64,000 nt of DNA from the NCBI RefSeq assembly GCF_001552215.1, contig NZ_BCQT01000015.1:62001-126000 (forward strand). Reading direction: 5' to 3'. The notes under the pieces were generated by a model, which saw only the letters and a list, made by a program, of their open reading frames with translations, was not told where the DNA came from and did not search any database. Below, piece by piece: positions 18,855 through 28,363 of the stretch. Made by a program: the position numbers and the translations under genes. Every line of letters starts with the position of its first letter. The first letter of the stretch is position 1. The DNA is from Actinomadura macra NBRC 14102 (GTDB lineage Bacteria > Actinomycetota > Actinomycetes > Streptosporangiales > Streptosporangiaceae).

Positions 18855-19955
18855 ATGGCGACCGGCTGGATCTGCCACGAGCGCTACTTCTGGCACGACA
18901 CCGGGTCCGGTCCGCTCGGCGCGCCCGCCGGCGGGTACCTGGAGCCGCTGCGGCACCCCGACCACCCGGACACCAAACGGCGGTTCCGGAACCTGGTCGA
19001 GGTGAGCGGCCTGCTGGACGCGCTGGTGCCGCTGAAGCCTCGTCCCGCGACCAGGGACGAGCTGCTGCGCGTCCACACCGAGGCGCATGTGACCCGGATG
19101 CGGGAGCTGTCGGAGGCCGGCGGCGGCGACGCCGGCGACGGTGAGTCGCCCTTCGGGCCCGGTTCCTACGACATCGCCGCGCTCGCCGCCGGCGGCGTCA
19201 TCACCGCGGTCGACGCCGTCCTGTCCGGAACGGTCTCCCACGCCTACGCGCTCGTCCGCCCGCCGGGGCATCACGCCGTGCCCGACCGGGGGATCGGGTT
19301 CTGCATGTTCGGCAACATCGCCGTCGCCGCCGAGCACGCCCGCTCGCGCGGCCTGAGCCGGATCGCGGTCGTCGACTGGGACGTCCACCACGGCAACGGC
19401 ACCCAGACGATCTTCGAGGCGGACCCGGGCGTACTGGCGATCTCACTGCACCAGGACGGGCTGTTCCCCGAGGCGTCCGGCGGCGTCGCCGAACGCGGTA
19501 CCGGCCCGGGCGAGGGGTTCACGGTCAACATTCCGCTCCCGGCGGGCTCGGGTGCGGGCGCCTACCTGGAGGCGTTCGATCGGGTCGTCGAGCCCGCCGT
19601 CCGGGCGTTCGAGCCGGAACTGGTCTTCGTGGCCTCGGGCTTCGACGCGAGCGCCTTCGACCCGCTCGCCCGGATGGCACTGAATTCCGCCGCGTACCGG
19701 GCGCTGACCTCCCGCGTCCTGTCGCTGGGCGCCCCCGTCATCGCCGCCCACGAGGGCGGCTACTCACCGGAGTACGTCCCGTTCTGCGGCCTCGCCGTCG
19801 TGGAGACCCTCGCCGGCGTCCGCACCCCCGTCACCGACCCCTTCCTGGACGCCCTGCTCACGATCCCCGGCCAGGAACTCGCCCCCCACCAGCGCGAGGC
19901 CGTCGCCCGGGCCGCCGCGGCACTCGACCTGGAGGCCGTTAGACCTCGCCCATGA
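18855..19955 (+). CDS. Class II histone-deacetylase-like amidohydrolase
   Basis: This is a zinc-dependent deacetylase of the arginase/HDAC fold. Catalytic landmarks are visible: the RPPGHH dyad at residues 135-140, metal ligands in DWDVHHGNGTQ (D174, D176, H178), the third ligand in GFDAS, and the transition-state Tyr in HEGGYS. The EGGY end points to class II HDACs or acetylpolyamine amidohydrolases rather than AcuC. Its 366 residues are a full length. It starts 14 nt after the M16 stop and overlaps the next gene by 4 nt (ATGA), so the three form an operon. The substrate (protein lysine, acetylpolyamine or other) is open. Confidence 0.88.
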   Translation: MATGWICHERYFWHDTGSGPLGAPAGGYLEPLRHPDHPDTKRRFRNLVEVSGLLDALVPLKPRPATRDELLRVHTEAHVTRMRELSEAGGGDAGDGESPFGPGSYDIAALAAGGVITAVDAVLSGTVSHAYALVRPPGHHAVPDRGIGFCMFGNIAVAAEHARSRGLSRIAVVDWDVHHGNGTQTIFEADPGVLAISLHQDGLFPEASGGVAERGTGPGEGFTVNIPLPAGSGAGAYLEAFDRVVEPAVRAFEPELVFVASGFDASAFDPLARMALNSAAYRALTSRVLSLGAPVIAAHEGGYSPEYVPFCGLAVVETLAGVRTPVTDPFLDALLTIPGQELAPHQREAVARAAAALDLEAVRPRP

Positions 19956-20374
19956 TCGGGTATCGGCCACGGGTGAAGATCCTGATCAGAATCGTGATCT
20001 CCGCGGTGGCGCTGTGGGTGGCGCAGGCGCTGCTGGACGGGATCGACCTCACCGCCGGGAGCACCGGCGAGAAGGCGCTGACCCTGCTTGCGGTCGGGGC
20101 CATCTTCGGCGTCATCAACGCCGTCCTCAAACCGGTGATCCAGGTGCTGGGCTGCGCGTTCTACGTCCTCACGCTGGGCCTGTTCGCCCTGCTGGTGAAC
20201 GCGGCCCTGCTCATGCTGACAAGCTGGATCGCCGGGAAGCTGGACCTGCCCTTCCATGTGGACTGGTTCTGGCCCGCGTTCTGGGGCGCGATCATCATCG
20301 GGGTCGTCAGCTGGCTGCTCAACCTGTTCGTGGGGGACGGGGACCGCATCCGGGACGAAGCCCCCGACCGGTAG
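19952..20374 (+). CDS. Phage-holin-like 4-TM membrane protein (PF04020 type)
   Basis: This is a small integral membrane protein with four hydrophobic helices: IRIVISAVALWVAQALL, ALTLLAVGAIFGVINAVL, VLGCAFYVLTLGLFALLVNA and WGAIIIGVVSWLLNLF. The spacing and the conserved NAVLKPVIQ turn fit the mycobacterial 4-TMS holin superfamily, a chromosomal family whose name does not imply phage origin. Its ATG overlaps the deacetylase stop by 4 nt; a GTG at 19973 is the alternative start. Function is unknown. Confidence 0.82.
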   Translation: MIGYRPRVKILIRIVISAVALWVAQALLDGIDLTAGSTGEKALTLLAVGAIFGVINAVLKPVIQVLGCAFYVLTLGLFALLVNAALLMLTSWIAGKLDLPFHVDWFWPAFWGAIIIGVVSWLLNLFVGDGDRIRDEAPDR

Positions 20375-21142
<768 letters not shown>

Positions 21143-21156
21143 GGGGACTTCGGCCC

Positions 21157-21657
21157 GTGATGGACTTCGCCGCCGACCCCTGGGACTACCTCGGCGCGTC
21201 CGAGGCGATCGACATCGAGCACCCGCTCGTCCAGTCGACCGCCGCGCGACTGCGCACGGGCGACGACATCGACTATGCCCGGTCCGCGTTCGAGTACGTC
21301 CGCGACGAGATCACCCACTCCCTCGAAGCGACCGCCTGGCGCGCCTCGGACACGCTCGCCCAGGGCAGCGGGCTCTGCTTCGCCAAGGCCCACGCCTACG
21401 TCGCCCTGCTCCGCGCCGGCGGCATTCAGGCGGGTCTGTGCTACCAGCGGTTCGACGTCCTCCACAGTCTCACCGCCGCCCTCGTCGACGACCTGTGGGT
21501 CCGTCTCGACCCCCGGGGCACCGACCTCGCCTTCTCCCCGTCCGAGGATCGTCTCGCCTACCCGGACACCCCCGTCCACCCCACGGTCCACGCCGTCCCA
21601 CCGCCGGCCGTGCTGGACGCCCTGAAGTCCGCCGTCCTTCCCACCACGCTCGGCTGA
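21157..21657 (+). CDS. Transglutaminase-like cysteine protein
   Basis: This is a compact transglutaminase-like (papain fold) protein of 166 residues. A candidate catalytic Cys lies in AQGSGLCFAKAHAYVALLR, the His in DVLHSLTAAL, and the Asp in VRLDPRG, giving the Cys-His-Asp order of the family. Such proteins in actinomycetes are peptidase- or amidase-like and poorly characterised. GTG 21157 and ATG 21160 are adjacent in-frame starts; AGGGGA lies 9 nt before the GTG. It follows dapB by 14 nt and is probably cotranscribed. Confidence 0.78.
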   Translation: MMDFAADPWDYLGASEAIDIEHPLVQSTAARLRTGDDIDYARSAFEYVRDEITHSLEATAWRASDTLAQGSGLCFAKAHAYVALLRAGGIQAGLCYQRFDVLHSLTAALVDDLWVRLDPRGTDLAFSPSEDRLAYPDTPVHPTVHAVPPPAVLDALKSAVLPTTLG

Positions 21658-21697
21658 CGCCTTCGCGCCGACCGTCCGGTCCGGGAGGGCCGGCCCG

Positions 21698-22579
21698 TCA
21701 GCCGAGGATCGTGAGGTCGAGCCCGTCGAGCCGGTCGGGGTCGGCGAGGATGTCGATCGCGACGACCCGGCCGTCGGCGATCGTGAAGGACAGCACCGAC
21801 ACCGGCCGCCCGCCGGTGACGTTGACGATCCCGGCCGTCCCGTTGACCAGCGCGGGCAGCGCCCTGAACGAGGCCCGCCGGAAGGTGAGCGCCTGCCCCG
21901 CCACAGCCTCGGCGCCGCGGATCTCCCGCCAGCCACCGTCGGGGAGGGCACCCTGGTCCGCACGCAGCACCACGTCCGGATCGAGGACGGTGACCAGCGC
22001 CTCGAAGTCTCCGTCGCGCGCGGCGGCGAGGAACGCGTCCACGACCTGGCGCTGGCGGGTGAGATCGCGCTCGGGCACCGGCACCGCGCCCCGCACCCTG
22101 CGGCGGGCCCTGCTGGCCAGTTGCCTGGCCGCGGCGGGGGACCGCCCCACGATCGGCGCGATCTCCTCGAACGGCACCGCGAACGTGTCGTGCAGGACGA
22201 ACGCCAGCCGCTCGGCCGGCCCGAGCGACTGGAGCACCACCAGGAGGGCGAGCCCGACCGAGTCCGCCAGCAGCGCCCGCTGCTCCGGATCGACCCCGTC
22301 CACGGGACTGATGACCGGGTCGGGAAGCCGCTCGTCCAGAGGGGTCTCGCGGCGGGACGTCCGCGAGCGGAGCATGTCCAGGCACACCCGCCCGACGACC
22401 GTGGTCAGCCACCCGCCGAGGTTCTGCACCGCGTCGGCGTCGGTCCGGCTGAGCCGCAACCACGCTTCCTGGACGGCGTCGTCCGCTTCGGCCAACGATC
22501 CCAGCATCCGGTACGCGACGGCCTTCAGATGCCCCCGGTGCGCCTCGAACCGCTCCGCGAGAAAGTCACGCTCGTCCAT
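21698..22579 (-). CDS. ECF41/SigJ-type RNA polymerase sigma factor
   Basis: This is an extracytoplasmic-function sigma factor of the SigJ/ECF41 group. Sigma region 2 is seen as HLKAVAYRMLGSLAEADDAV and region 4 as LGPAERLAFVLHDTFAV followed by RSPAAARQLASRA. After residue ~170 comes the SnoaL-like domain typical of this group (DAFLAAARDGDFEALVTVLDP), which replaces a separate anti-sigma factor. The ATG at 22579 is chosen: AGAGGGGG lies at suitable spacing, whereas the ATG at 22588 overlaps it. ECF41 factors usually sit next to a carboxymuconolactone decarboxylase or oxidoreductase; here the neighbour is Uma2, and a CMD-type gene lies 15 kb away. Confidence 0.9.
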   Translation of the reverse strand: MDERDFLAERFEAHRGHLKAVAYRMLGSLAEADDAVQEAWLRLSRTDADAVQNLGGWLTTVVGRVCLDMLRSRTSRRETPLDERLPDPVISPVDGVDPEQRALLADSVGLALLVVLQSLGPAERLAFVLHDTFAVPFEEIAPIVGRSPAAARQLASRARRRVRGAVPVPERDLTRQRQVVDAFLAAARDGDFEALVTVLDPDVVLRADQGALPDGGWREIRGAEAVAGQALTFRRASFRALPALVNGTAGIVNVTGGRPVSVLSFTIADGRVVAIDILADPDRLDGLDLTILG

Positions 22580-22651
22580 GAGCCACATCCCCCTCTGTCA
22601 GCTACGTCATAGGAGTGACGAACCTGAGCGGAGCAATGTGACGAGGCGATC

Positions 22652-23323
22652 TCAGGAAGGGTGGCGCAGCCAGGGCTCCCACTCGTCCGTGGGGATCTCC
22701 AGGCCGAAGGGCTCCGGCAGCTTGACGATGTCGCCGAACTCCCAGCTCGTGGACTCCCGGTACTCACCGATGGCGAACTCGGGCTCGCTGTACAACGTCA
22801 CCCGCGCGACCGCCGGGTCACGATCGACCAGGAGGTAGTAGGGAATGCACACCCGTGCGTACCCGTTCCACTTGGTCGGCTTGGACCGCCGCTTCCCCGG
22901 CAGGCGATCGTCGGAGGCGTTGGTCGGCGACGTGACCTCAAGCACGAGTCCAAGGTGTTCTGGGAGGGCCTTCTTGATCTGTGCTCGCCGTGTACTGGCG
23001 GCGGTCTCCTTGGGTAGGAAGCAGAGGTCCGGGATGTAGCCATCGTGGATCTCACTGAGGTTCACGTCCTGGGTGGCGACGCAGCGCCACGGGAACGACG
23101 CGTCCAGGACCCGGGCCGCCGAGAAAGCGTGCCAGATGTCCTGGACGATGAGGTTGTGGGCTATGTCCGGCCCTGGTGACACGACGATCTCCCCATTGAT
23201 GATCTCGGCTCGGGTGCCGTCGTGGGGAAGATCCAGCAGGTCGGCGAGCTCGTCCCGCATCCAGAGGTTGTAGGGGGTGTCGGGGAGCTCGCGATGATGA
23301 TGGCTTGTAGCGAGAATGCTCAC
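22652..23323 (-). CDS. Uma2/DUF820 family putative endonuclease
   Basis: This belongs to the Uma2 family with a PD-(D/E)XK-like nuclease fold. Family landmarks are GTRAEIINGEIVVSPGP, IPDLCFLP and LVLEVTSPTN, the last two giving the acidic active-site pair, and CIPYYLLVDRD. The GTG at 23323 is preferred because GGAGGAG lies 9 nt upstream; an ATG at 23344 would place that site inside the gene. Uma2 genes are abundant in actinomycetes and cyanobacteria and often mobile. The biological role is not known; it stands alone here. Confidence 0.82.
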   Translation of the reverse strand: MSILATSHHHRELPDTPYNLWMRDELADLLDLPHDGTRAEIINGEIVVSPGPDIAHNLIVQDIWHAFSAARVLDASFPWRCVATQDVNLSEIHDGYIPDLCFLPKETAASTRRAQIKKALPEHLGLVLEVTSPTNASDDRLPGKRRSKPTKWNGYARVCIPYYLLVDRDPAVARVTLYSEPEFAIGEYRESTSWEFGDIVKLPEPFGLEIPTDEWEPWLRHPS

Positions 23324-23482
23324 TTTAGGTGACTCCTCCATCACGCTCGGCTCCCGTCATCGTAGAGACCCACAGTAGTCAGCGTACCCAGATCGAGTGA
23401 TCCGGCGCTGCAGTTGGTGCACGAGCGGGGTTGTGCGGGGGTGGGGGCGCGCCTACCGTTCGGCGGTGTGGAGGGAGATCAA

Positions 23483-24328
23483 GTGGACGAGTCGGTCGCG
23501 CGACGGATGTGGAAGGTGCTGGAGCCGCTGCACGCGGTGACGTACTTCTCGCCCGAATGTCTGGAGGCCGTCAAGGGTGTCGGGCTCAAGGGATATTGGA
23601 TGGGGTACTTCGGAGGGCGGGGCGCACCGCTCGGGGCGGTGGGTCCGGGGGTGATCGAGGCGACGTTCTTCGGGTTCCATCCGGCGCGGGTCCAACGTGC
23701 GGTGCCGGACGCGTGGGCGTTCGCGTCGCCGGAGAGCATCCTGCGCGTGCGCGCGCCGGCGGCTGCGAAGGCGCTGCGGCGGGTGGCGCCGGGGATCGAG
23801 GATGCGGCACCGGACGTCGTGCCGCGGCTCGGGAAGGTCGTCGGGGCGGCGGACGGGGCGGGGCGGGCATTGTTCGCGGCCAACAGGGATCTCCCTGTTC
23901 CGGACGAGCCCGTGGAGGCCCTCTGGCAGCTCGCGACGTCGCTCCGGGAGCACCGGGGTGACGGCCATGTGGCGGTGCTGACGGCGGAGGGGCTCAGCGG
24001 CCTGGAGGCCAACGTGCTGGCGTCCGCCACGGGGAACGTTCCAGCACAGTGGGTGCGGGAGAGCCGCGGCTGGTCGCAGGACGAGTGGGACGAGGCCGCC
24101 GGCGCGCTCGCCCGGCGCGGGCTGGTGAACGGCGACGGGGCCACCGAGGAGGGGCGGGTCGTCAAGGCCGAGATCGAGCGGCGGACCGACGCGCTCGCCG
24201 CGCCGCCCTTCCAGGTGCTGGACGACCCCGAAGCCCTCTACCGGACGCTCGCGCCGTTCACCACGGCTGTCGCAAAGGCGGGGGACGTGCCCTTCCCCAA
24301 TCCCATCGGCGTGCCGCTGCCCGACTAG
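23483..24328 (+). CDS. SCO6745-family protein
   Basis: This is a member of an actinobacterial family named after Streptomyces SCO6745. It begins MDESVARRMWKVLEPLHAVTYFSPE, as the family does, and contains the GYWMGYFGGRGAPLG segment. A C-terminal part (SQDEWDEAAGALARRGLV) resembles a winged-helix. The GTG at 23483 is selected because GAGGGAG lies 5 nt upstream. Its role is unknown. It converges on ftsH, and the two TAG stop codons share the same CTAG (24325-24328). Confidence 0.78.
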   Translation: MDESVARRMWKVLEPLHAVTYFSPECLEAVKGVGLKGYWMGYFGGRGAPLGAVGPGVIEATFFGFHPARVQRAVPDAWAFASPESILRVRAPAAAKALRRVAPGIEDAAPDVVPRLGKVVGAADGAGRALFAANRDLPVPDEPVEALWQLATSLREHRGDGHVAVLTAEGLSGLEANVLASATGNVPAQWVRESRGWSQDEWDEAAGALARRGLVNGDGATEEGRVVKAEIERRTDALAAPPFQVLDDPEALYRTLAPFTTAVAKAGDVPFPNPIGVPLPD

Positions 24329-26382
24329 CCGGGGACCTTCACGGTGTCGATCGGAACGACGCGGGCGATGCCCGCGGCGGCGTAGGCGGCCTCCTCGTCC
24401 AGGGTCTCCTGTTCGAGGAGGACGCCGGCGAGGGAGTCCAGCTTGTCACGGTTGGCGCGGAGGGTGTCCAGAGCTTCGGCGTAGCACTCGTCCACGATGC
24501 GGCGGGCCTCCAGATCGACCGCGTCGAGGGTGCCCTGAGCGGCGTACTGGCCCATCGGGTCCATGCCGTCGGCGGGCAGGATCGACAGCGGGCCGACCCG
24601 CTGCGACATGCCCCACCGGCCCACCATGCCGCGGGCGATCTTCGTGACCTGCTCCAGGTCGCTTTCCGAGCCGGTGGTGACCACGCCGAAGACCAGCTCC
24701 TCGGCGGCCATCCCGCCGAGCGCGCCGATGATGCGGCCGCGCAGGTAGCGCTCGTCGTAGGCGTACCGGTCGCCCTCGGGGGTGGACACGGTGACGCCGA
24801 GCGCGCGGCCGTGCGGCACGATCGTGATCTTGCGGACGGGGTCGGCCCCCGGCTGGAGCATGCCGAGCAGGCCGTGCCCGGACTCGTGGTAGGACGTGCG
24901 GCGCCGCTCCTCGTACGGCATGACCAGGGAGCGGCGGGTGCCGAGTTGCACCTTCTCCAGCGCGGACTGGAAGTCGGCCATGTCGACCGCGCCCTTCTCG
25001 CGCTTCACCGCGAGGAGGGCGGCCTCGTTGACGAGGTTGGCGAGCTCCGCGCCCGTCATGCCCGGTGTCATCTTGGCGATGGAGGTGAGGTCGGCGTCGC
25101 CGGCGAGCGGCACTTCGCGGGTGTGGACGCGCAGGATCGCGATCCGCCCCTCCAGGTCGGGCGGGGAGACGGCGACCTGCCGGTCGAAGCGGCCGGGGCG
25201 CAGGAGCGCGGCGTCCAGGATGTCGGGTCGGTTGGTCGCGGCGATCACGACGACGCCCTCGGAGCCGGAGAACCCGTCCATCTCGGTGAGGATCTGGTTG
25301 AGGGTCTGCTCGCGCTCGTCGTGCCCGCCCATGCTGGCGCCGCTGCCGCGGGTCCGGCCGATGGTGTCGATCTCGTCGATGAAGATGATGGACGGGGCGG
25401 TCTTGCGTGCCTCCGTGAACAGCTCGCGGACACGGGCGGCGCCGACACCGACGACCATCTCGATGAACTCCGACGCGGCGGCGGAGTAGAACGGCACGTC
25501 CGCCTCTCCGGCGACGGCGCGGGCGAGGAGGGTCTTGCCGGTGCCGGGCGGGCCGGTGAGTAGCACGCCGCGAGGGACGCGGGCACCCATCCGCCGGTAC
25601 TTGCCGGGGTCCTTGAGGAAGTCGACGATCTCGCTGAGCTCGGCCTCCACCTCGTCGATTCCGGCGACGTCGGCGAATGTGGCGCGCTTCTCGTCCGGCT
25701 GGACGGGTTTGGGGGAGCGGCCGAAACCGCCCATGATCCCGCCACCGCCGCCGCCCGCCATCCGGCGCTGTAGCCACACCATGACGCCGATCCACAGGCC
25801 GACGAACAGCAGCGTCGGCAGCAGGGACAGCATCAGGTTGGCGAGGAGCCCGCGGTCCGCGTTCACCGGCTTGGCCTCGACCTGGACGCCCTTGTCGACC
25901 ATCTGTGTGTAGATCTTGTCATCGGCGAAGGCGGGGCGCAGTGTCTCGAACGCGGTGTAGGTCTTCTTCGCGTCGTCCTGCCCGGGGACCTGCTGGGCGC
26001 TCTTGAGCTTGCCCTGGATCTGGTAGCCCTTGGTGTAGACGTCCTTGACGTTCCCCGCGGACACCTGCTGGGTGAACGCGGTGTAGGGGACGGTCACCTT
26101 CTCCTGCTTGCCGGTGATGTGCATCGAGGCGTAGCTGAGCCCGAAGACGACCAGCAGGAGCAGCCAGAACAGGGAGGTGTTGCGGCGGGGCTTCCACCCG
26201 CCGCCGAAGCCCCGTATCCGCCGTTCCGGTCGCCGCTCGGGCACGCCTTCGGCGCGCCAGGGCTGCTCGGGGTCGTTGCGGGGTGGCACCGACTGGCGCC
26301 TGTCGGGCTCGCCGGGGCCTGCACGGCGCGCCCTCGCCTCACTCGGCTGTGGCGTGGGTCGCTGGGACGGCACGACTGACAT
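24325..26382 (-). CDS. ftsH: FtsH-type ATP-dependent zinc metalloprotease
   Basis: This is a membrane-anchored AAA+ protease. After a ~65-residue Arg/Pro-rich cytoplasmic lead comes TM1 ([18 protein letters not shown]), an extracytoplasmic domain, TM2 ([20 protein letters not shown]), and the AAA domain. Walker A is GPPGTGKT at 277-284, Walker B is IIFIDEID, and the second region of homology is RPGRFDR. The protease site HESGH is at 499-503. All catalytic elements are intact over 685 residues. Actinomycetes usually carry an ftsH near hpt/folE; this copy lies outside that context, so it may be a paralogue. An inverted repeat sits just upstream of its start. Confidence 0.92.
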   Translation of the reverse strand: MSVVPSQRPTPQPSEARARRAGPGEPDRRQSVPPRNDPEQPWRAEGVPERRPERRIRGFGGGWKPRRNTSLFWLLLLVVFGLSYASMHITGKQEKVTVPYTAFTQQVSAGNVKDVYTKGYQIQGKLKSAQQVPGQDDAKKTYTAFETLRPAFADDKIYTQMVDKGVQVEAKPVNADRGLLANLMLSLLPTLLFVGLWIGVMVWLQRRMAGGGGGGIMGGFGRSPKPVQPDEKRATFADVAGIDEVEAELSEIVDFLKDPGKYRRMGARVPRGVLLTGPPGTGKTLLARAVAGEADVPFYSAAASEFIEMVVGVGAARVRELFTEARKTAPSIIFIDEIDTIGRTRGSGASMGGHDEREQTLNQILTEMDGFSGSEGVVVIAATNRPDILDAALLRPGRFDRQVAVSPPDLEGRIAILRVHTREVPLAGDADLTSIAKMTPGMTGAELANLVNEAALLAVKREKGAVDMADFQSALEKVQLGTRRSLVMPYEERRRTSYHESGHGLLGMLQPGADPVRKITIVPHGRALGVTVSTPEGDRYAYDERYLRGRIIGALGGMAAEELVFGVVTTGSESDLEQVTKIARGMVGRWGMSQRVGPLSILPADGMDPMGQYAAQGTLDAVDLEARRIVDECYAEALDTLRANRDKLDSLAGVLLEQETLDEEAAYAAAGIARVVPIDTVKVPG

Positions 26383-26393
26383 TCCCCCCGTAC

Positions 26394-26418
26394 ATCACCC
26401 GGCCCCGGGTCGGGTGAT
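26394..26418. promoter_or_regulatory. Inverted repeat upstream of ftsH-type gene
   Basis: ATCACCCG (26394-26401) and CGGGTGAT (26411-26418) form an 8-bp inverted repeat with a 9-nt GC-rich spacer. It lies 12-36 nt upstream of the ftsH start codon, so it may be an operator or a 5'-UTR hairpin. Confidence 0.5.
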
Positions 26419-26638
26419 CAAGATCTTCCCGGGCGCATGCTCGCGAAACGCGGGCCACGGAAGCCCCGGTGGGCTCCGCGAGGTAGAACGGCGCGCGGAT
26501 TCAGGACGTTCCCTCCTGGCCAAAGCGAGCGGTTCCGCGGCGGGCTGGTCCCGGCCGCCAGGGGGCGACTCCAGACGCAGGACGAGTTCGCCATGAACGC
26601 CGCTCTCAAGGTCCGCGCCGAAGCCGCGTGACCCGAGG

Positions 26639-27418
26639 TCAGCGGGTCGTCCCGGGGCTCGCGAAACCGTACTTGTTGAACAGCCTCTGCGCGGCGGGCG
26701 TGCCCAACCAGGACACGAACGCGGTCGCCGCGCCCTGGTGGGGGCCGTCCTTCACGGCCGCCGCGGGGTAGGCCGCCGTGACGTTCAGATTCGCCGGAAT
26801 GGGGACGCTGCTCGCCGCGGCGCCCGCGGGGAGCAGGTCGGTGATGTACACCAGCCCCGCGTCGGCCTCCCCGGCCCGGACCCGGTCCAGGACGGCGCGC
26901 GCGCTGATCTCCTCCGACGTCCACCGGACGGTCAGCCCCGCCCGTGCGAGCACCTGCCGTGTGTACCGCCCGACCGGGACGGTCCCGGCGCCGACCACGA
27001 CCCGCAGTCCCGGCCTCGTCAGATCCTGGAGCCCCCGGATGCGCCGCGGGTTCCCGGGAGCGAGGGCGATCGTCAGGGAGTTGTGCGCGACGATCGGGCG
27101 GGGTCCGGTCAGATAGTCGTCGGCCTCCTGCATGCTCGCCATGTCCGCCGTCACCAGCACATCACCGGGGTCGTGGTCGGAGAGCCGATCGGCCATCTCC
27201 TGCGAGCCGCCGAACTCGAACCGCAGCTTCACCCCCGGATGCGCCTGCCCGTAGGCCACCCCCATCTCGCCGAACGCCTCGGTCAGCGACGAGGCCGCCA
27301 GGACGGTGAGCGTCACCGGCCCTGACGACCCGCCACAACCCGCGGGAAGGGCCAGCAGGACGAGCAGCGCGAGCAGGGCGGGCGCGCGGAGGCGCCGCCG
27401 ACCGGGGGAGTCGGGCAT
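26639..27418 (-). CDS. modA: Molybdate ABC transporter substrate-binding lipoprotein ModA
   Basis: This is a periplasmic-type molybdate/tungstate binding protein anchored as a lipoprotein. The signal peptide ends in the lipobox ALPAGC after residue ~23. The mature protein starts with LTVLAASSLTEAFGEMG, the classic ModA N-terminal binding motif, and continues with RFEFGGSQEMADRL, GAGTVPVGRYTRQVL and GEADAGLVYITD. At 259 residues it is full length. I chose the ATG at 27418, which gives a proper signal peptide. No modB or modC lies next to it, so it must work with a transporter elsewhere or has been separated from its operon. Confidence 0.88.
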   Translation of the reverse strand: MPDSPGRRRLRAPALLALLVLLALPAGCGGSSGPVTLTVLAASSLTEAFGEMGVAYGQAHPGVKLRFEFGGSQEMADRLSDHDPGDVLVTADMASMQEADDYLTGPRPIVAHNSLTIALAPGNPRRIRGLQDLTRPGLRVVVGAGTVPVGRYTRQVLARAGLTVRWTSEEISARAVLDRVRAGEADAGLVYITDLLPAGAAASSVPIPANLNVTAAYPAAAVKDGPHQGAATAFVSWLGTPAAQRLFNKYGFASPGTTR

Positions 27419-27529
27419 ATGACCTGATCCTAGGGTGGACGGGCATCGGCTCCCGTGATTCCGGCCTGGCGTGTCAGTGCCGCGGGCTAGTGTCGGGCCA
27501 ACCGAGATCCCCTTTCCGGAGGCCCGACG

Positions 27530-28210
27530 ATGCCCCTCGACCTGATGGAACTGCTGCCCGGCGACTGGCGGGAGCGGCTCGACCCGCTGCTCGATCCGCT
27601 CGCCACCGCCGCGCTGGGAGCCTTCGTGGCGGGGGAGTACGACGAGCAGACCGTCTACCCGCCGCGCGAGGACCTGTTCAACGCGTTCCGGCACTGCCCC
27701 TTCGACCGCGCCCGCGTCCTGATCCTCGGGCAGGACCCCTACCACGGTCCAGGCCAGGCGCACGGGCTCAGCTTCAGCGTCCGCGAGGGCGTACGGCTGC
27801 CACCCTCGCTGCGCAACATCTACAAGGAGTTGGCCAGCGACCTGGAGATCCCGCCCGCCACGTCTGGCGACCTCACCCGCTGGGCCGACCAGGGCGTCCT
27901 GCTGCTCAACGCGGTGCTGACCGTCCGCGGCGGCGACGCGGGCTCGCACGCGGGCAAGGGCTGGGAGGACTTCACCGACGCCGCGATCCGTGCGCTGAAC
28001 GACAAGACCGACCGGGTCGTCTTCGTGCTCTGGGGCGCCTACGCCCGCAAGAAGGCCAGGCTGATCACCGGCCCGCAGCACACCGTGATCGAGTCGGCGC
28101 ACCCGAGCCCGCTGAGCGCCAAGAAGTTCTTCGGCACCCGCCCCTTCAGCGCCGTGAACAAGGCCCTGGTCGACGCAGGCCAACCCGAGATCGACTGGAA
28201 GCCGGCCTAG
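27530..28210 (+). CDS. ung: Uracil-DNA glycosylase, family 1
   Basis: Ung removes uracil from DNA in base-excision repair. The water-activating motif GQDPYH is at residues 67-72 with Asp69 catalytic, the leucine-loop motif HPSPLS is near the C terminus, and LLLNAVLTV and FVLWGAYA are also family signatures. It is full length at 226 residues. The ATG follows a CGGAGG site. It converges on menA, with a strong inverted repeat between the two. Confidence 0.95.
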   Translation: MPLDLMELLPGDWRERLDPLLDPLATAALGAFVAGEYDEQTVYPPREDLFNAFRHCPFDRARVLILGQDPYHGPGQAHGLSFSVREGVRLPPSLRNIYKELASDLEIPPATSGDLTRWADQGVLLLNAVLTVRGGDAGSHAGKGWEDFTDAAIRALNDKTDRVVFVLWGAYARKKARLITGPQHTVIESAHPSPLSAKKFFGTRPFSAVNKALVDAGQPEIDWKPA

Positions 28211-28243
28211 CCCGTTCTGAAGCCTCCGGCGCGAGCGCGCTAC

Positions 28244-28286
28244 CTGTCCCGGTGAGCAAAGCCGGTGTCGAGCCTCACCGGGACAG
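28244..28286. terminator. Bidirectional terminator between ung and menA
   Basis: CTGTCCCGGTGAG (28244-28256) and CTCACCGGGACAG (28274-28286) are perfect 13-bp inverted repeats around a 17-nt loop, placed between convergent genes. The right arm runs directly into ATCGCGAAGCGGTG, a motif that recurs in two other intergenic regions of this window. Confidence 0.8.
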
Positions 28287-28363
28287 ATCGCGAAGCGGTG
28301 ACGCGCTCGCCGAACACGGTCAAGATGACAGCCGCCAGGCGAGCGCCTTGGGCCGGGATTGCA

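Noticed and set aside
19952-20374. Prophage signal from the holin-like protein
   Set aside because: The 4-TM family is chromosomal in actinomycetes, and no phage integrase, capsid or lysin gene is near.
26437-26631. 64-codon frame between ftsH and modA
   Set aside because: Basic low-complexity sequence with no ribosome binding site and no family features.
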